Below are positions 26,193 to 35,732 of a stretch of 64,000 nucleotides of DNA, piece after piece. The notes below the pieces were generated by a model. The model saw nothing but the letters and a program-made list of their open reading frames with translations. It ran no database searches and was not told the DNA's origin. How positions within the stretch are numbered: the first letter of the stretch is position 1; each line of letters opens with the position of its first letter. A program made the translations under genes and the position numbers. Origin of the DNA: Nocardioides gansuensis. GTDB taxonomy: Bacteria > Actinomycetota > Actinomycetes > Propionibacteriales > Nocardioidaceae. The stretch covers positions 248,001-312,000 of the forward strand of contig NZ_QDGZ01000004.1 of NCBI RefSeq assembly GCF_003076135.1, in the 5' to 3' direction.

Positions 26193-28595
26193 GTGAGTAC
26201 GGCGCCCCTCTCAGCGGACGCATTGAACGGTGGGCTGCCCGCCGAAGTGAGCAGTTTCGTCGGGCGTGAGGAGGAGCTGAGGCGTGCGCGAGATCTGCTC
26301 GCATCGAACCGATTGCTCACGCTCGTCGGTCCTGGTGGGGTCGGCAAGACCAGGCTCGCGTTGCGGCTCGCGGGCACGGTGGGACGGCGGTTCGGTGACG
26401 GGGTGTGCTGGGTCGAGCTACGGGGTGTGCGCGACGAGCGCCTTGTTCCCTTGACCGTGGCCGGCGCCCTCGGCGTATCGCTGGTCGAGGCCGACTTCAC
26501 AGCGGGCCTGGCTCGTTTCCTCGTCGACAAGCGCCTCCTGCTCGTGCTGGACAACTGCGAGCACGTGGCCGCCGGCTGCGCCCGGCTGCTCGACTCCCTG
26601 CTCCGGGCGGCGCCCGGCCTCAAGGCGCTGGCGAGCAGCCGACACGTGCTCCACGTGTCCGGCGAGCAGCTCCTGACGGTGCAGGCCTTTCCGGTTCCGG
26701 AGCAGGACTCCGAGGTGTCTCCTGAGAACGTCGCAACGTATGACTCGGTGGCCCTGTTCGTCGACCGTGTCCGGGCAGTGCAGCCCACGTTCCGGCTCAC
26801 GCCGGAGAGCTGCGCGCCGATCGCGGGGCTGTGCCGGCGGCTGGAGGGCATGCCGCTGGCCCTGGAGCTGGCCGCCTCGTGGATGCGCGGCATGACCCTG
26901 GACCAGGTCGTGCAACGGCTTGGCACCCGACGGGTGTACGGCCCGTCGGATGAGGGGCCGGACGGGGTCGCGCGCACGCTGGAGTCCACCATCCGCGCCA
27001 GCTACGAGCTGTGCTCCCCAGCGGAGCAGATGCTGTGGTGTCGGCTGTCGGTCTTCGCCGGAGGGTTCGACCTGCGTGGCGCGGAGTCTGTGTGTGCAGG
27101 CCAGGGGATGCCTGTCGAAGAGGTGCTCCCGGCTCTTGCCGGACTGGTGGAGCACTCCGCGGTCCAGCGGGTGCAGGGATCGGAGGCCGAGGCCGGGTGG
27201 TACCACATGCTCGAGACGATCCGCTCGTTCGGTGAGGGCCGGCTCCGGAGCGCGGGGGAGCTGCGGCAGCTGCGGCTCAGGCATCGCGACCACTATGCCG
27301 GGCTCGCGGAGGAGGCCGCGCACGCGTTCTTCGGGCCGGGGCAGAACGAGTGGCTGCTGCGCATTCAGCGGGAGCTGGACAACCTCCGGACGGCAATCGC
27401 GTGGTGCTTCGGGGAGCCGGGCCAGGCGCAGGTCGGACTGCGGATGGCTACCGCGTTGGTCGAGTACTGGTTCGCGAGTTCGGTCCGTGAGGGCTACGGC
27501 CTGCTGCTGAAGGCCCTGGACCGGGTCCCAGAGCCCACACTCGTGCGCGCTGAGGGCCTGTGGGCCGCGGCCCATTGTGCGATGTACGTCAATGAGGTGG
27601 CACAGGGCAGACGGCTGCTGGAGGAGTGCCGCGACCTCGGCGGGCAGCTCGACGACGTGAGGCTACGGGCGAGGGTGCAACAGGTCGAAGGCGAGGCGTT
27701 GTTCTGCGAAGGGGACGCCCCGGGCTGCATCGCGGTGTGGGAGCAGAGTGCCGCTGCGTTCAGGGAGGCCGGCGACCCGTATGGAGAGTTCCATGTGCTG
27801 ATGACCAGCTCCGCGGCGGCCTTCTTCTCCGACGACCCGCGTCTGGAGGGCTATGCGAGGAAGGCGGTGGCCCTGGCGGAGGAGCACGCAGCCGAGTCCT
27901 CCAAGGCTGGGGTGCTGTACGCGCTCGGGAACGCGCACTGGCGCGCCGGCCGTGCCGACGAGGCCATCCGGTGCTATCGGGAGAGCCTGCTTCGGTGGGA
28001 GCCCTGGATGTATGTCGCCGGCATGCCATTTGCGGTCGAGGCGATGGCATGGGTCGTCAGCGCGGTGAGACCCGACGACCTCGCCGCCCGGCTTCTCGGC
28101 GCGTCGGCCGCGGTGTGGCGGCGCAGCGGCATGAGGGTCGACGAGCTGCCGTTCTACTTCGAGCGGGACCGTCAGGCGAAGGAGGCGGTGAGCACCGCCA
28201 TCGGTCAGGAGCGATACGAGGCCGCATTTGCCGAAGGAGCCTGCTGCTCCCTCGAAGAGGCGCTCGCGCTAGCCACGAGCATCGGCAAGCCGAAGGGCGG
28301 TCGGCCCGTCGCCTCGCAGCGCGAGCAGGAACCCGGCCCACTCACCAAGCGGGAGTCGCAGGTCGCCGAACTCGTGGCAGAAGGGCTGACGAACAAGGAC
28401 ATCGCCTCCCGACTGCTCATCTCCCAACGCACCGTGGAGTCCCACGTGGAGAACATCCTCGGGAAGCTCGGCGTCAGGTCACGCGCCCAGGTCGCCGGCT
28501 GGGTTGCCAGCCAACGGCTCACAGAGGCCGAGCCGACCACACCGACACACTCACGCCTCTCCGCCGACAACGGCCGCGGTCGAGCCGTGGAGTAG
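26193..28595 (+). CDS. NB-ARC/STAND ATPase with C-terminal LuxR HTH
   Basis: This is a regulator of about 800 residues. Walker A GPGGVGKT is at 46-53 and Walker B LLLVLDN ends at Asp120; the GLCRRLEGMPLALELAASWM segment is the NB-ARC GLPLA motif. Residues 330-680 are helical and TPR-like (AGVLYALGNAHWRAGRADEAIRCYRES). The last 80 residues carry LuxR HTH: LTKRESQVAELVAEGLTNKDIASRLLISQRTVESHVENILGKLGV. These proteins sense an unknown ligand through the helical part and activate transcription. Start is GTG at 26193 (or 26190); a -10-like TAGATT lies at 26150. No obvious target gene is adjacent. Confidence 0.88.
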   Translation: MSTAPLSADALNGGLPAEVSSFVGREEELRRARDLLASNRLLTLVGPGGVGKTRLALRLAGTVGRRFGDGVCWVELRGVRDERLVPLTVAGALGVSLVEADFTAGLARFLVDKRLLLVLDNCEHVAAGCARLLDSLLRAAPGLKALASSRHVLHVSGEQLLTVQAFPVPEQDSEVSPENVATYDSVALFVDRVRAVQPTFRLTPESCAPIAGLCRRLEGMPLALELAASWMRGMTLDQVVQRLGTRRVYGPSDEGPDGVARTLESTIRASYELCSPAEQMLWCRLSVFAGGFDLRGAESVCAGQGMPVEEVLPALAGLVEHSAVQRVQGSEAEAGWYHMLETIRSFGEGRLRSAGELRQLRLRHRDHYAGLAEEAAHAFFGPGQNEWLLRIQRELDNLRTAIAWCFGEPGQAQVGLRMATALVEYWFASSVREGYGLLLKALDRVPEPTLVRAEGLWAAAHCAMYVNEVAQGRRLLEECRDLGGQLDDVRLRARVQQVEGEALFCEGDAPGCIAVWEQSAAAFREAGDPYGEFHVLMTSSAAAFFSDDPRLEGYARKAVALAEEHAAESSKAGVLYALGNAHWRAGRADEAIRCYRESLLRWEPWMYVAGMPFAVEAMAWVVSAVRPDDLAARLLGASAAVWRRSGMRVDELPFYFERDRQAKEAVSTAIGQERYEAAFAEGACCSLEEALALATSIGKPKGGRPVASQREQEPGPLTKRESQVAELVAEGLTNKDIASRLLISQRTVESHVENILGKLGVRSRAQVAGWVASQRLTEAEPTTPTHSRLSADNGRGRAVE

Positions 28596-28658
28596 CACGA
28601 CCCCGTGGCGGGTCAACGGCAGCGAATCTCGCACGTAGCCTTCCCGGGAACGTTCAGT

Positions 28659-28711
28659 CCGCGCTCTCATCTAGGGGGTGCCCTTACGCAAGGACCCCCG
28701 TGGGAGCGCGG
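28659..28711. terminator. Bipartite hairpin after the LuxR gene
   Basis: Outer 11-bp stem (28659-28669 with 28701-28711, one G-U pair) and inner 6-bp stem GGGGGT/ACCCCC (28674-28679 with 28694-28699). It lies 63 bases after the LuxR-type gene. Confidence 0.6.
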
Positions 28712-29028
28712 TGATCGCGAGCGAGTCGAGTCCAACTCCGAAGTCGGCGTTGTAGTGGTAGCTGGAACCGGAGAAGTCGTAGATGAGTGCGCTGATGCTG
28801 GCAGAACCGGTGCCGACCACCTTCACAGTTACTGCGATCTGGACCTGGTCACCGGCCTTCCCGGTGGCTGTGCCCAGGTGCAGGCGTCGTTGTAGAACGC
28901 CGAGGTGGTCCCACCGAGGGCGTCACCGGTGACGGACTGGACCGGCGGGCGTGGAGGCGGTGTCATCCACCGCGTTCGGAGCCGTGTTCGGCGGGGCGGT
29001 GGTCACAACGACGGTGGCGGTATCGGTG
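28671..29028 (-). pseudogene. Fragments of an Ig-like/cadherin-like surface protein
   Basis: On the minus strand, a first piece GTDTATVVVTTAPPNTAPNAVDDTA (about 29028-28930) is the typical end of one bacterial Ig-like repeat and start of the next. A second frame reads VQSVTGDALGGTTSAFYNDA. A third frame reads GTATGKAGDQVQIAVTVKVV, then SISALIYDFSGSSYHYNADFG, and stops at 28671. The frames do not join into one reading frame and no start is present. The pieces look like the worn end of a large secreted adhesin-type gene whose other end is gone. Confidence 0.4.
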
Positions 29029-29312
29029 CCGCCGTCCTCCCGGCCGGCCTCTTCTTCCGCTCGCGGTTGGCCGCCAACACGGCGTACGCCATCGCCTACC
29101 TGTGGGCGTTCGTGTTCCAGACGCTCTATCTGACCCTCGACTCGATCAACCGGAGCACCGATCCCGCCTTCAGGCCCGAGGAGTTCCCGATCGCCTACGG
29201 GGCCGTGACCTTGAGCATCTTCGGCGTCGGCTTCGGGCTGGTCGCGTTGGGTCACACGTACCGGGCCCGGCGGGAGCAACCAGCTGAGTGGCCAGGCATC
29301 CCTTCGGGCTAG
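29026..29312 (+). pseudogene. 5'-truncated membrane protein gene
   Basis: The last 95 codons of a membrane protein are readable: LPAGLFFRSRLAANTAYAIAYLWAFVFQTLYLTLDSINRSTD, then a second hydrophobic segment VTLSIFGVGFGLVALGHTYRARR. Upstream in the same frame the sequence is low-complexity and belongs to the opposite-strand Ig-like remnant, so the 5' part is lost. The join is at about 29025. No ribosome-binding site or start precedes it. Confidence 0.5.
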
Positions 29313-29419
29313 TCTGCGCGCGTGGCTGACCGGGGACCCGTCGCCTGGCCAGACGGCCAACGACCACGAGGCTCCGGCCGTGCGCGGGGCGCACGGCCGG
29401 AGCGTCTGGGACGAGATCG

Positions 29420-31204
29420 TTAGCTGGGGTCTGGCTTCCCGTTGCTGCACTGGACGCTGAGGACGAAGTCGTCGCCGTGCTCGGTGACGCCGGCGATCAC
29501 GGCGTTCTCAACCGCAGCCTCACCGTACTTGCGGCGAACCATGAGCGGGTCCATGCGCAGGTCCTTCACCAGTGCCACCGCGAGCCCGACCATGACGACG
29601 ACGAACGGCAGAGCCGCCACGATCGTGATCGTCTGCAGGCCGCTGAGGGCGTCGGCGCCGCCGACGAGCAGCATCACCGCCGCGGACGCACCGGTCGCGA
29701 CGCCCCAGAAGATCACGTTGAGCCGGCCGGGCTCCTGGGTGCCCTTCTGGGACAGAGTGCCCATCACGATCGACGCCGCATCCGCGCCGGACACGAAGAA
29801 GATCGCGACCAGCACCATCACCAGCACTGAGGTGACCGTTGCGAGCGGGAAGGAGTCCAGCGTGGTGAAGAGCTGGGACTCCAGCCCGCCGGCGCCGGCG
29901 ATGTCAACACCGTTGAGCTGCAGGTCCATCGCGGCGCCGCCCATGACGCAGAACCAGACGACGCTGACCAGGCTGGGGACGACGAGCACGCCGGTGACGA
30001 ACTGCCGGATGGTGCGACCCCGGGAGATGCGGGCGATGAACATGCCGACGAACGGCGTCCAGGACAGCCACCACGCCCAGTAGAAGACGGTCCAGCCCTC
30101 GAGCCAGGCCTGAGTGTCAGCGCCCTCGGCGCCGGTGCGGGCCGACATCTCGGGAAGCGTCTGGATGTAGCTGCCGATCGAGGTGGGGAGCAGGTCGAGC
30201 ATGAAGACCGACGGGCCGACCACGAACAGGAACAGCGCGAGCGTGACAGCCAGCACCATGTTGATGTTCGAGAGCCACTGGATGCCCTTGGCGACACCGG
30301 ACACGGCCGACACGACGAAGGCGGCCGTGAGGACCGCGATGATGCCGATCAGAACGGCGTTGCCCGTCGATCCGATCCCGGCGACGATCTCCAGGCCGGT
30401 CCGGATCTGGAGGGCGCCCAGGCCGAGCGAGGTCGCGGAGCCGAAGAGGGTCGCGAAGATGGCGAAGATGTCGATGACCTTGCCTAGGCCCCCGTGCACG
30501 CGGTTGCCGAGCAGGGGCTCGAACGCCGAGGAGATCAGCTGCAGGCGTCCCTTGCGGTAGACGCCGTACGCGATGGCGAGGCCGACGACGGCATAGAGCG
30601 CCCATGGGTGCAGCGTCCAGTGGAACAGTGTGGTCGCCATCGCGTTCTGGACCGCCGCGGGATTGCCGGCCTCACCAGTGCCCGGAGGAGGGGAGACCAG
30701 GTGGGAGACAGGCTCCGCGACGCCGTAGAACATGAGCCCGATGCCCATGCCCGCGCTGAACATCATCGCGATCCAGGAGACCGTGCGGAACTCCGGCTCC
30801 TCGTCGTCACGGCCGAGCGGGATCGTGCCGTATCGGCTGGCAGCCAGCCAGATGACGAAGACGACGAACGCGCTGGACGTGAGCACGAACAACCAACCGG
30901 CGTTGCCCATCACCCAGCCGAGTGCCTCGCCCGATGCGGAGCTCAGCGAGCTGGTGCTGATCATGCCCCATGCAAGAAACACCAGGGCGACGGCTGCACT
31001 GATGCCGAAGACGACCTTGTCGAGGCCGCGCTCGTCAGCCCCGTGGGTCGCGGGCTCGACGTCGAGCGCAGGGTGAGGGATGGGGTCGCCGGCGGGGGAC
31101 TTCAGCGCGTCCTCGACGGTCTCCTGCATCGTTGTCCGGCCGTTGGTCGGCGTTGTCAGACCGGTTGGCGCTTGTTGTCGCGGGGTCTCGGGTGTCGCGG
31201 TCAT
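29420..31204 (-). CDS. BCCT-family betaine/choline/carnitine transporter
   Basis: This 594-residue carrier has 12 hydrophobic segments. Family features are MFSAGMGIGLMFYGVAEPVSH near residues 150-170, the tryptophan-rich FYWAWWLSWTPFVGMFIARISRGRTIRQF block near 375-405 that forms the substrate cage, and FFVSGADAASIVMG. The Gly-rich GMGIGLMF unwound-helix sequence is the type seen in sodium-coupled carriers such as BetP. The long N-terminus and short C-terminal tail may serve in osmosensing, but this is inferred. Its promoter region contains a palindrome. Confidence 0.92.
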   Translation of the reverse strand: MTATPETPRQQAPTGLTTPTNGRTTMQETVEDALKSPAGDPIPHPALDVEPATHGADERGLDKVVFGISAAVALVFLAWGMISTSSLSSASGEALGWVMGNAGWLFVLTSSAFVVFVIWLAASRYGTIPLGRDDEEPEFRTVSWIAMMFSAGMGIGLMFYGVAEPVSHLVSPPPGTGEAGNPAAVQNAMATTLFHWTLHPWALYAVVGLAIAYGVYRKGRLQLISSAFEPLLGNRVHGGLGKVIDIFAIFATLFGSATSLGLGALQIRTGLEIVAGIGSTGNAVLIGIIAVLTAAFVVSAVSGVAKGIQWLSNINMVLAVTLALFLFVVGPSVFMLDLLPTSIGSYIQTLPEMSARTGAEGADTQAWLEGWTVFYWAWWLSWTPFVGMFIARISRGRTIRQFVTGVLVVPSLVSVVWFCVMGGAAMDLQLNGVDIAGAGGLESQLFTTLDSFPLATVTSVLVMVLVAIFFVSGADAASIVMGTLSQKGTQEPGRLNVIFWGVATGASAAVMLLVGGADALSGLQTITIVAALPFVVVMVGLAVALVKDLRMDPLMVRRKYGEAAVENAVIAGVTEHGDDFVLSVQCSNGKPDPS

Positions 31205-31248
31205 GCCATGTGTCCCTTCGGGTGGGTCGAGTGCCCGGGCATGGCAAC

Positions 31249-31277
31249 ACCATAAACGTGTGTTGTGTCACACGCAA
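31249..31277 (-). promoter_or_regulatory. Putative sigma-A promoter of the BCCT transporter with overlapping palindrome
   Basis: On the minus strand, TTGCGT (31277-31272) and TATGGT (31254-31249) are 17 bases apart. A palindrome with perfect 6-base arms, CGTGTG-TTGTGT-CACACG (31257-31274), covers the spacer and -35, so a repressor there would block the promoter. Confidence 0.5.
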
Positions 31278-31405
31278 CAGGGTGCTCAAGATGCAACAAA
31301 ATCTTGACAAACGCGTGAACGGGCTCACAAGCGCGCAGCCGTTGACCCGGAGAGATCCCGTGCGCGGAGCTCTGGCTCGCCCCCAGGCTCCCGGCCGGTC
31401 GCCAC

Positions 31406-31411
31406 TAGAGT
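31406..31411 (+). promoter_or_regulatory. Putative -10 of a leaderless promoter for the histidine kinase
   Basis: TAGAGT lies 6 bases before the GTG at 31418, with no Shine-Dalgarno sequence. Confidence 0.5.
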
Positions 31412-31417
31412 CGGTGC

Positions 31418-32575
31418 GTGGACATCTCGGACCACGGCAGCAAGGCCGGCGCCAGAGCCGAGCGCGCGAGCCGGCAGGCCGGCGTGCTGTTCCTCATGTC
31501 CGGCCTGCTGGCCGTCGTCGGGATCCCGACCTCACCCGGCCCCTCGTGGGTGCTCTGGTCGATCGCGGCGGCCGACGTGGTGGTGGGAGTGCTGGCGTTC
31601 GTGCTGCCGTGGAAGCGCTGGGGCCCGGACAGCACGGCCGCCCTCGCTGTGCCCGGATGGGCGGTCCTGGGCCTGTCCACCTGGGCCTTCGGTGGGTTCG
31701 CCACCGGAACGGGTCCCTTCTTCGTGCTGCTGTTCGCATGGCTGGGCCTGCACCATCGACGGGGCGTGATCCTCGCCAACGCCCCGCTCGCGGCGACTGC
31801 GTACGCCGGTGCCCTGGTCGCGGCGGGGGCCTCGGCACAGCTGGTCAGCACCACGGTCGTGCTGATCCCCATCGCAGTCTCGGTGGGCCTGATCATCTGC
31901 GGCCGGGTGCAGCTGCTCGAGCGTGAGGAGCGCTGGCGTGCGGCGCTGATCGCCACTCTGGCCCACGACGTCCGGTCGCCGCTGACGACGATCCAGAGTG
32001 TGCTCGAGATCGTGGGCGACGAGGAGGATCTGCCCGACGGGCTCCGCCCCCTGCTGGCCGCGGCCACGCGTCAGACGTCGCGGATCGCGGGGCTGGCGAG
32101 CAGCCTGCTGGACGCAGACCGGGTGGCGAGCGGGAGACTGCGCCTGGACCTGGCCGAGTTCACGCTGGCCGACGCCGGCAACGATGTCCTCGAGCTGCTG
32201 GGCAAGGGCGACGTCAGGGTGGACGTGGATCCCGTGCTGCGGCTCTGTGCGGACCGCATGAGATTCGTGCAGATGCTGGTGAACCTCACGACCAATGCCC
32301 TGCGTCACGGGGAACCGCCCGTCGTCATCTCGGCCGCGACTGAGGGGAGTGACGTCCGCATCTCGGTGCGCGACCACGGCGCCGGGGTCCCGGTGGAGGA
32401 CCAGCCCTTCCTCTTCGAACGGCTGCGGCTGAGCGATCGGCACCCCGACTCGGTCGGCCTCGGCCTGTGGATCGTCAGGATCCTCGCCGAGGCCCACGGC
32501 GGCGGCGTGAGCTACCGGACGGTCGACCCGGGTTCGGAGTTCACGATCCGGCTGCCGGCTGCTCCGACCGGCTAG
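31418..32575 (+). CDS. Orphan sensor histidine kinase
   Basis: This is a 385-residue membrane kinase. Four to six hydrophobic segments occupy residues 22-165, with no large external loop, so sensing is probably within the membrane. The DHp domain has ALIATLAHDVRSPLTTIQS with His183 as phospho-acceptor. The catalytic domain has the N-box VNLTTNALRHG, G1 VRDHGAGVP, F-box LFERLRL and G2 VGLGLWIV. No response regulator gene is next to it. The BCCT transporter is divergent, the only contextual hint of a possible osmotic role. Confidence 0.9.
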   Translation: MDISDHGSKAGARAERASRQAGVLFLMSGLLAVVGIPTSPGPSWVLWSIAAADVVVGVLAFVLPWKRWGPDSTAALAVPGWAVLGLSTWAFGGFATGTGPFFVLLFAWLGLHHRRGVILANAPLAATAYAGALVAAGASAQLVSTTVVLIPIAVSVGLIICGRVQLLEREERWRAALIATLAHDVRSPLTTIQSVLEIVGDEEDLPDGLRPLLAAATRQTSRIAGLASSLLDADRVASGRLRLDLAEFTLADAGNDVLELLGKGDVRVDVDPVLRLCADRMRFVQMLVNLTTNALRHGEPPVVISAATEGSDVRISVRDHGAGVPVEDQPFLFERLRLSDRHPDSVGLGLWIVRILAEAHGGGVSYRTVDPGSEFTIRLPAAPTG

Positions 32576-32583
32576 GGGCGCTG

Positions 32584-32865
32584 CTAGAAGTCGTGGGTCA
32601 CGCGCGGGGCGGGCATCGGCCGAGCCTCGACCTCCAGAAGGCACTCAACGGGCGGCGCGGCACGGAGCACCCGCACTGCCGAGATGTCCTCGATCCGGAC
32701 GATCGAGTGCTCGTGGGTGTCGGACGCAAGGACCAGCCCGTGTCCGTCGACGGCGCGCACCAGGCCCTCGAGCCACTGCCCGGACACGAGCACGTGGACC
32801 ACTGCCTCGTGGTCACGAGCGCGCCCCAGGGCGGTACCGATCGTGTAGAGCGTTGAGTCCCTCAT
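32584..32865 (-). CDS. Conserved small protein of unknown function
   Basis: This is a 93-residue protein opening MRDSTLYTIGTALGRARDHEAVVHVLVSG, then WLEGLVRAVDGHGLVLAS and IVRIEDISAVRVL. Alternating hydrophobic strands and the D-x-x-G-L-V-L turn suggest a small barrel, perhaps SH3- or LSm-like, but no family is assigned. GGAGGGGGAACC precedes the ATG at 32865. Codon use is typical of the genome. It ends 8 bases from the end of the histidine kinase gene. Confidence 0.7.
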   Translation of the reverse strand: MRDSTLYTIGTALGRARDHEAVVHVLVSGQWLEGLVRAVDGHGLVLASDTHEHSIVRIEDISAVRVLRAAPPVECLLEVEARPMPAPRVTHDF

Positions 32866-33198
32866 GGTTCCCCCTCCGACCGACCTTCGCCCCCGATGAC
32901 GTGGGTCTGTCCTGCACGGTACGACGGTGGCGCCGGAGTGATGACGAAACTGCTCGATGACTGACCTGTCGGCCAGCGCGGCATGGCCCGATCGGGTGGC
33001 GTCAGTCGGCGACGTCGACGTGCACGTGGTCGCGGTGCTCCAAGAGGCGCACGAGTCCGCGGCTGAACGGCCGGCGAGAGCCGGGCGACGGCTCGCCCCA
33101 CCAGGGCTCCGGGCGGGGTGAATCTCGTGTGTGGGTCGCCGACGGCGACGGATACGATCGACCGACAGTCCTGCCACCCAGCTCACGAAGGAGCACCC
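32866..33198. other. Gap upstream of thrS; possible small minus-strand frame
   Basis: A TACGAT at 33153-33158 is a likely -10 for thrS with a short leader. On the minus strand, about 33113-33002 reads [20 protein letters not shown] and ends HVHVDVAD with nearly all G/C third positions. No good start codon is near, so it may be a gene remnant or chance. Confidence 0.35.
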
Positions 33199-35196
33199 GT
33201 GCCCGAGATCAAGGTCGTCCGCATCCACGCCGGTGAGCGTCAGGAGCGGACCGCCACGACGGGCACGAAGGCCTGGGAGCTCTTCGCCGACGACCCCGAC
33301 GTCATCGCGGCCCGAGTCGGCGGCCAGCTCAAGGACCTCTCCTACGAGCTCGTCGACGGCGATGAGGTCGAGGGCGTGGAGATGAGCAGCCAGGACGGCC
33401 GCGACATCCTGCGCCACTCCACCGCGCACGTGATGGCCCAGGCGGTGCAGCAGCTGTTCCCCGAGGCCAAGCTGGGCATCGGCCCGCCGGTGGAGAACGG
33501 CTTCTACTACGACTTCGACGTCGAGACCCCCTTCGTGCCGGAGGACCTCGCCAGGCTCGAGACCGCGATGCGCAAGATCATCAAGGAGGGGCAGCGCTTC
33601 GAGCGCCGCGTCACCACCGACGCCGACGCCATCGACGAGCTCAAGGACGAGCCCTACAAGCTCGAGCTGATCGGCCTCAAGGGGTCAGGCAGCGCCGAGG
33701 GTGCGGCCCGGGAGATTGCAGAGGGCGCCTCCGTCGAGGTCGGTGCCGGCGAGCTCACGATCTACGACAACGTCCGCCGCAACGGCGACGTGGCGTGGAG
33801 CGACCTGTGCCGCGGCCCCCACCTGCCGACCACCAAGCGCATCCCGGCGTTCAAGCTGATGCGCACCGCCGCCGCGTACTGGCGTGGCGACGAGAAGAAC
33901 AAGCAGCTCCAGCGCATCTACGGGACCGCCTGGGAGTCCAAGGAGGCGCTCGAGGAGCACCTCCACCGGATCGAGGAGGCCGAGCGCCGCGACCACCGCA
34001 AGCTCGGCCGCGACCTCGACCTGTTCAGCTTTCCCGACGAGATCGGCTCCGGCCTGGCGGTCTTCCACCCCAAGGGCGGCGTGCTGAAGCGGGTGATGGA
34101 GGACTACGTCCGCCAGCGCCACATCGAGGAGGGCTTCCAGTACGTCGGGACCCCCCACATCACCAAGGAAGGCCTCTTCCACACCAGCGGCCACCTGCCT
34201 TATTTCGCCGACACGATGTTCCCGCCCATGGAGATGGAGGGCGCGAACTACTACCTCAAGGCCATGAACTGCCCGATGCACAACCTGATCTTCAGGTCGC
34301 GCGGGCGGTCCTACCGCGAGCTGCCGCTGCGGCTCTTCGAGTTCGGCACCGTCTACCGCTTCGAGAAGTCGGGCGTGATCCACGGCTTGACCCGCGTGCG
34401 CGGCCTGACCCAGGACGACTCGCACTCCTACTGCACCCCGGAGCAGGCCCCGGCCGAGGTCAAGCACCTGCTCGGCTTCGTGCTCGGCCTGCTGCGCGAC
34501 TTCGGGCTCGACGACTTCTACCTCGAGCTGTCGACGCGCGACGAGTCGAAGGACAAGTTCATGGGCTCGGACGAGCAGTGGGAGGTCGCCACCAAGGTCC
34601 TCGCCGACGCTGCGGCCGAGACCGGCCTCGAGCTCGTCCCGGATCCGGGCGGCGCGGCGTTCTACGGCCCCAAGATCTCGGTCCAGGCCCGCGACGCCAT
34701 CGGCCGCACATGGCAGATGTCGACCATCCAGTACGACTTCAACCAGCCCGCCGGCTTCGACCTGCACTACCAGGCCAGCGACGGCACGCGGCAGCAGCCG
34801 GTGATGATCCACTCCGCGAAGTTCGGCTCGCTCGAGCGGTTCTACGGCGTGCTGGTGGAGCACTACGCCGGCGCCTTCCCGCCCTGGCTCGCCCCCGTCC
34901 AGGTGCAGGCGATCCCGGTCGCCGAGCGCCACGTGGACTACCTGTACGACGTGGCGCGGCGCATGCGGGCGCTCGGCCTGCGGGTCGAGGTGGACGACTC
35001 CGACGAGCGGATGCAGAAGAAGATCCGCAACGCGCAGCTGCAGAAGGTGCCGTTCATGATGATCGTCGGCGATCAGGACATGGAGGCGGGCGCCGTCTCG
35101 TTCCGCTACCGCGACGGCCGCCAGGACAACGGCGTCCCGCTCGACGAGGCGATCGAGCGGGTCACGAGCGCCGTGGCGAGCCGCGAGCAGGTCTGA
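33199..35196 (+). CDS. thrS: Threonyl-tRNA synthetase
   Basis: This is a 665-residue class II synthetase. The N-terminal TGS domain is followed by the editing domain with [16 protein letters not shown] near residue 74 and a second metal-binding site in [19 protein letters not shown]. The catalytic core has [13 protein letters not shown] with the zinc Cys, then [35 protein letters not shown] (motif 2 region). The C-terminal anticodon-binding domain ends the protein. GTG at 33199 has AAGGAG eight bases upstream. Conserved start of the thrS-HIT-pgsA cluster. Confidence 0.97.
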   Translation: MPEIKVVRIHAGERQERTATTGTKAWELFADDPDVIAARVGGQLKDLSYELVDGDEVEGVEMSSQDGRDILRHSTAHVMAQAVQQLFPEAKLGIGPPVENGFYYDFDVETPFVPEDLARLETAMRKIIKEGQRFERRVTTDADAIDELKDEPYKLELIGLKGSGSAEGAAREIAEGASVEVGAGELTIYDNVRRNGDVAWSDLCRGPHLPTTKRIPAFKLMRTAAAYWRGDEKNKQLQRIYGTAWESKEALEEHLHRIEEAERRDHRKLGRDLDLFSFPDEIGSGLAVFHPKGGVLKRVMEDYVRQRHIEEGFQYVGTPHITKEGLFHTSGHLPYFADTMFPPMEMEGANYYLKAMNCPMHNLIFRSRGRSYRELPLRLFEFGTVYRFEKSGVIHGLTRVRGLTQDDSHSYCTPEQAPAEVKHLLGFVLGLLRDFGLDDFYLELSTRDESKDKFMGSDEQWEVATKVLADAAAETGLELVPDPGGAAFYGPKISVQARDAIGRTWQMSTIQYDFNQPAGFDLHYQASDGTRQQPVMIHSAKFGSLERFYGVLVEHYAGAFPPWLAPVQVQAIPVAERHVDYLYDVARRMRALGLRVEVDDSDERMQKKIRNAQLQKVPFMMIVGDQDMEAGAVSFRYRDGRQDNGVPLDEAIERVTSAVASREQV

Positions 35197-35204
35197 CCGC
35201 CGTC

Positions 35205-35729
35205 GTGGACCAGGACGGGATCGGGGAGCCGGGCACGCTCGAGCGGCTGTGGACGCCGCACCGGATGGCCTACATCCGCGGCGAGGGCAGGCCCGAGGAC
35301 GACGAGTCCGACGAGTGCCCCTTCTGCCGCATCCCCCGGCTCGAGGACGGCGCCGGGCTCGTCGTGGCCAGGGGCGCGCTCTGCTACGCGGTGCTCAACC
35401 TGCACCCCTACAACCCGGGCCACCTGATGGTGGTGCCGTTCCGGCACGTCGCGGGGCTCGAGGAGCTCACCCGGGGCGAGGCGGTCGAGCTGATGACGAT
35501 GACGCAGGAGGCGGTGGCCACCATCCGGCGCGTCAGCGACCCCGACGCCCTCAACATCGGGCTCAACCTCGGGCGGGCGGCGGGCGGCTCGCTGGCCGCC
35601 CACCTGCACCAGCACGTCGTGCCCCGGTGGACCGGTGACGCCAACTTCATCACCGTCACCGCCGACACCAAGGTGCTCCCGCAGCTGTTGCACGACACCC
35701 GCGACCTCCTCGCGGGTGCCTGGGAGTGA
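35205..35729 (+). CDS. HIT-domain nucleotide hydrolase/phosphorylase
   Basis: This is a 174-residue HIT protein. NLHPYNPGHLMVVPFRHV near residue 65 and the catalytic histidine triad in AAHLHQHVVPRW near residue 139 are intact, and CPFC with the preceding residues forms a possible zinc site. Actinobacterial relatives (Rv2613c) are Ap4A phosphorylases that split diadenosine tetraphosphate; this is an inference from family and position. The start GTG is 8 bases after the thrS stop. Confidence 0.9.
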   Translation: MDQDGIGEPGTLERLWTPHRMAYIRGEGRPEDDESDECPFCRIPRLEDGAGLVVARGALCYAVLNLHPYNPGHLMVVPFRHVAGLEELTRGEAVELMTMTQEAVATIRRVSDPDALNIGLNLGRAAGGSLAAHLHQHVVPRWTGDANFITVTADTKVLPQLLHDTRDLLAGAWE

Positions 35730-35732
35730 GGC

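Noticed and set aside
31304..31332. TTGACA at 31304 as -35 for the histidine kinase
   Set aside because: No -10 at the right distance; the TAGAGT next to the start fits better.
33118..33198. Upstream extension of thrS
   Set aside because: The GTG at 33199 has a good ribosome-binding site and matches the usual ThrRS N-terminus.
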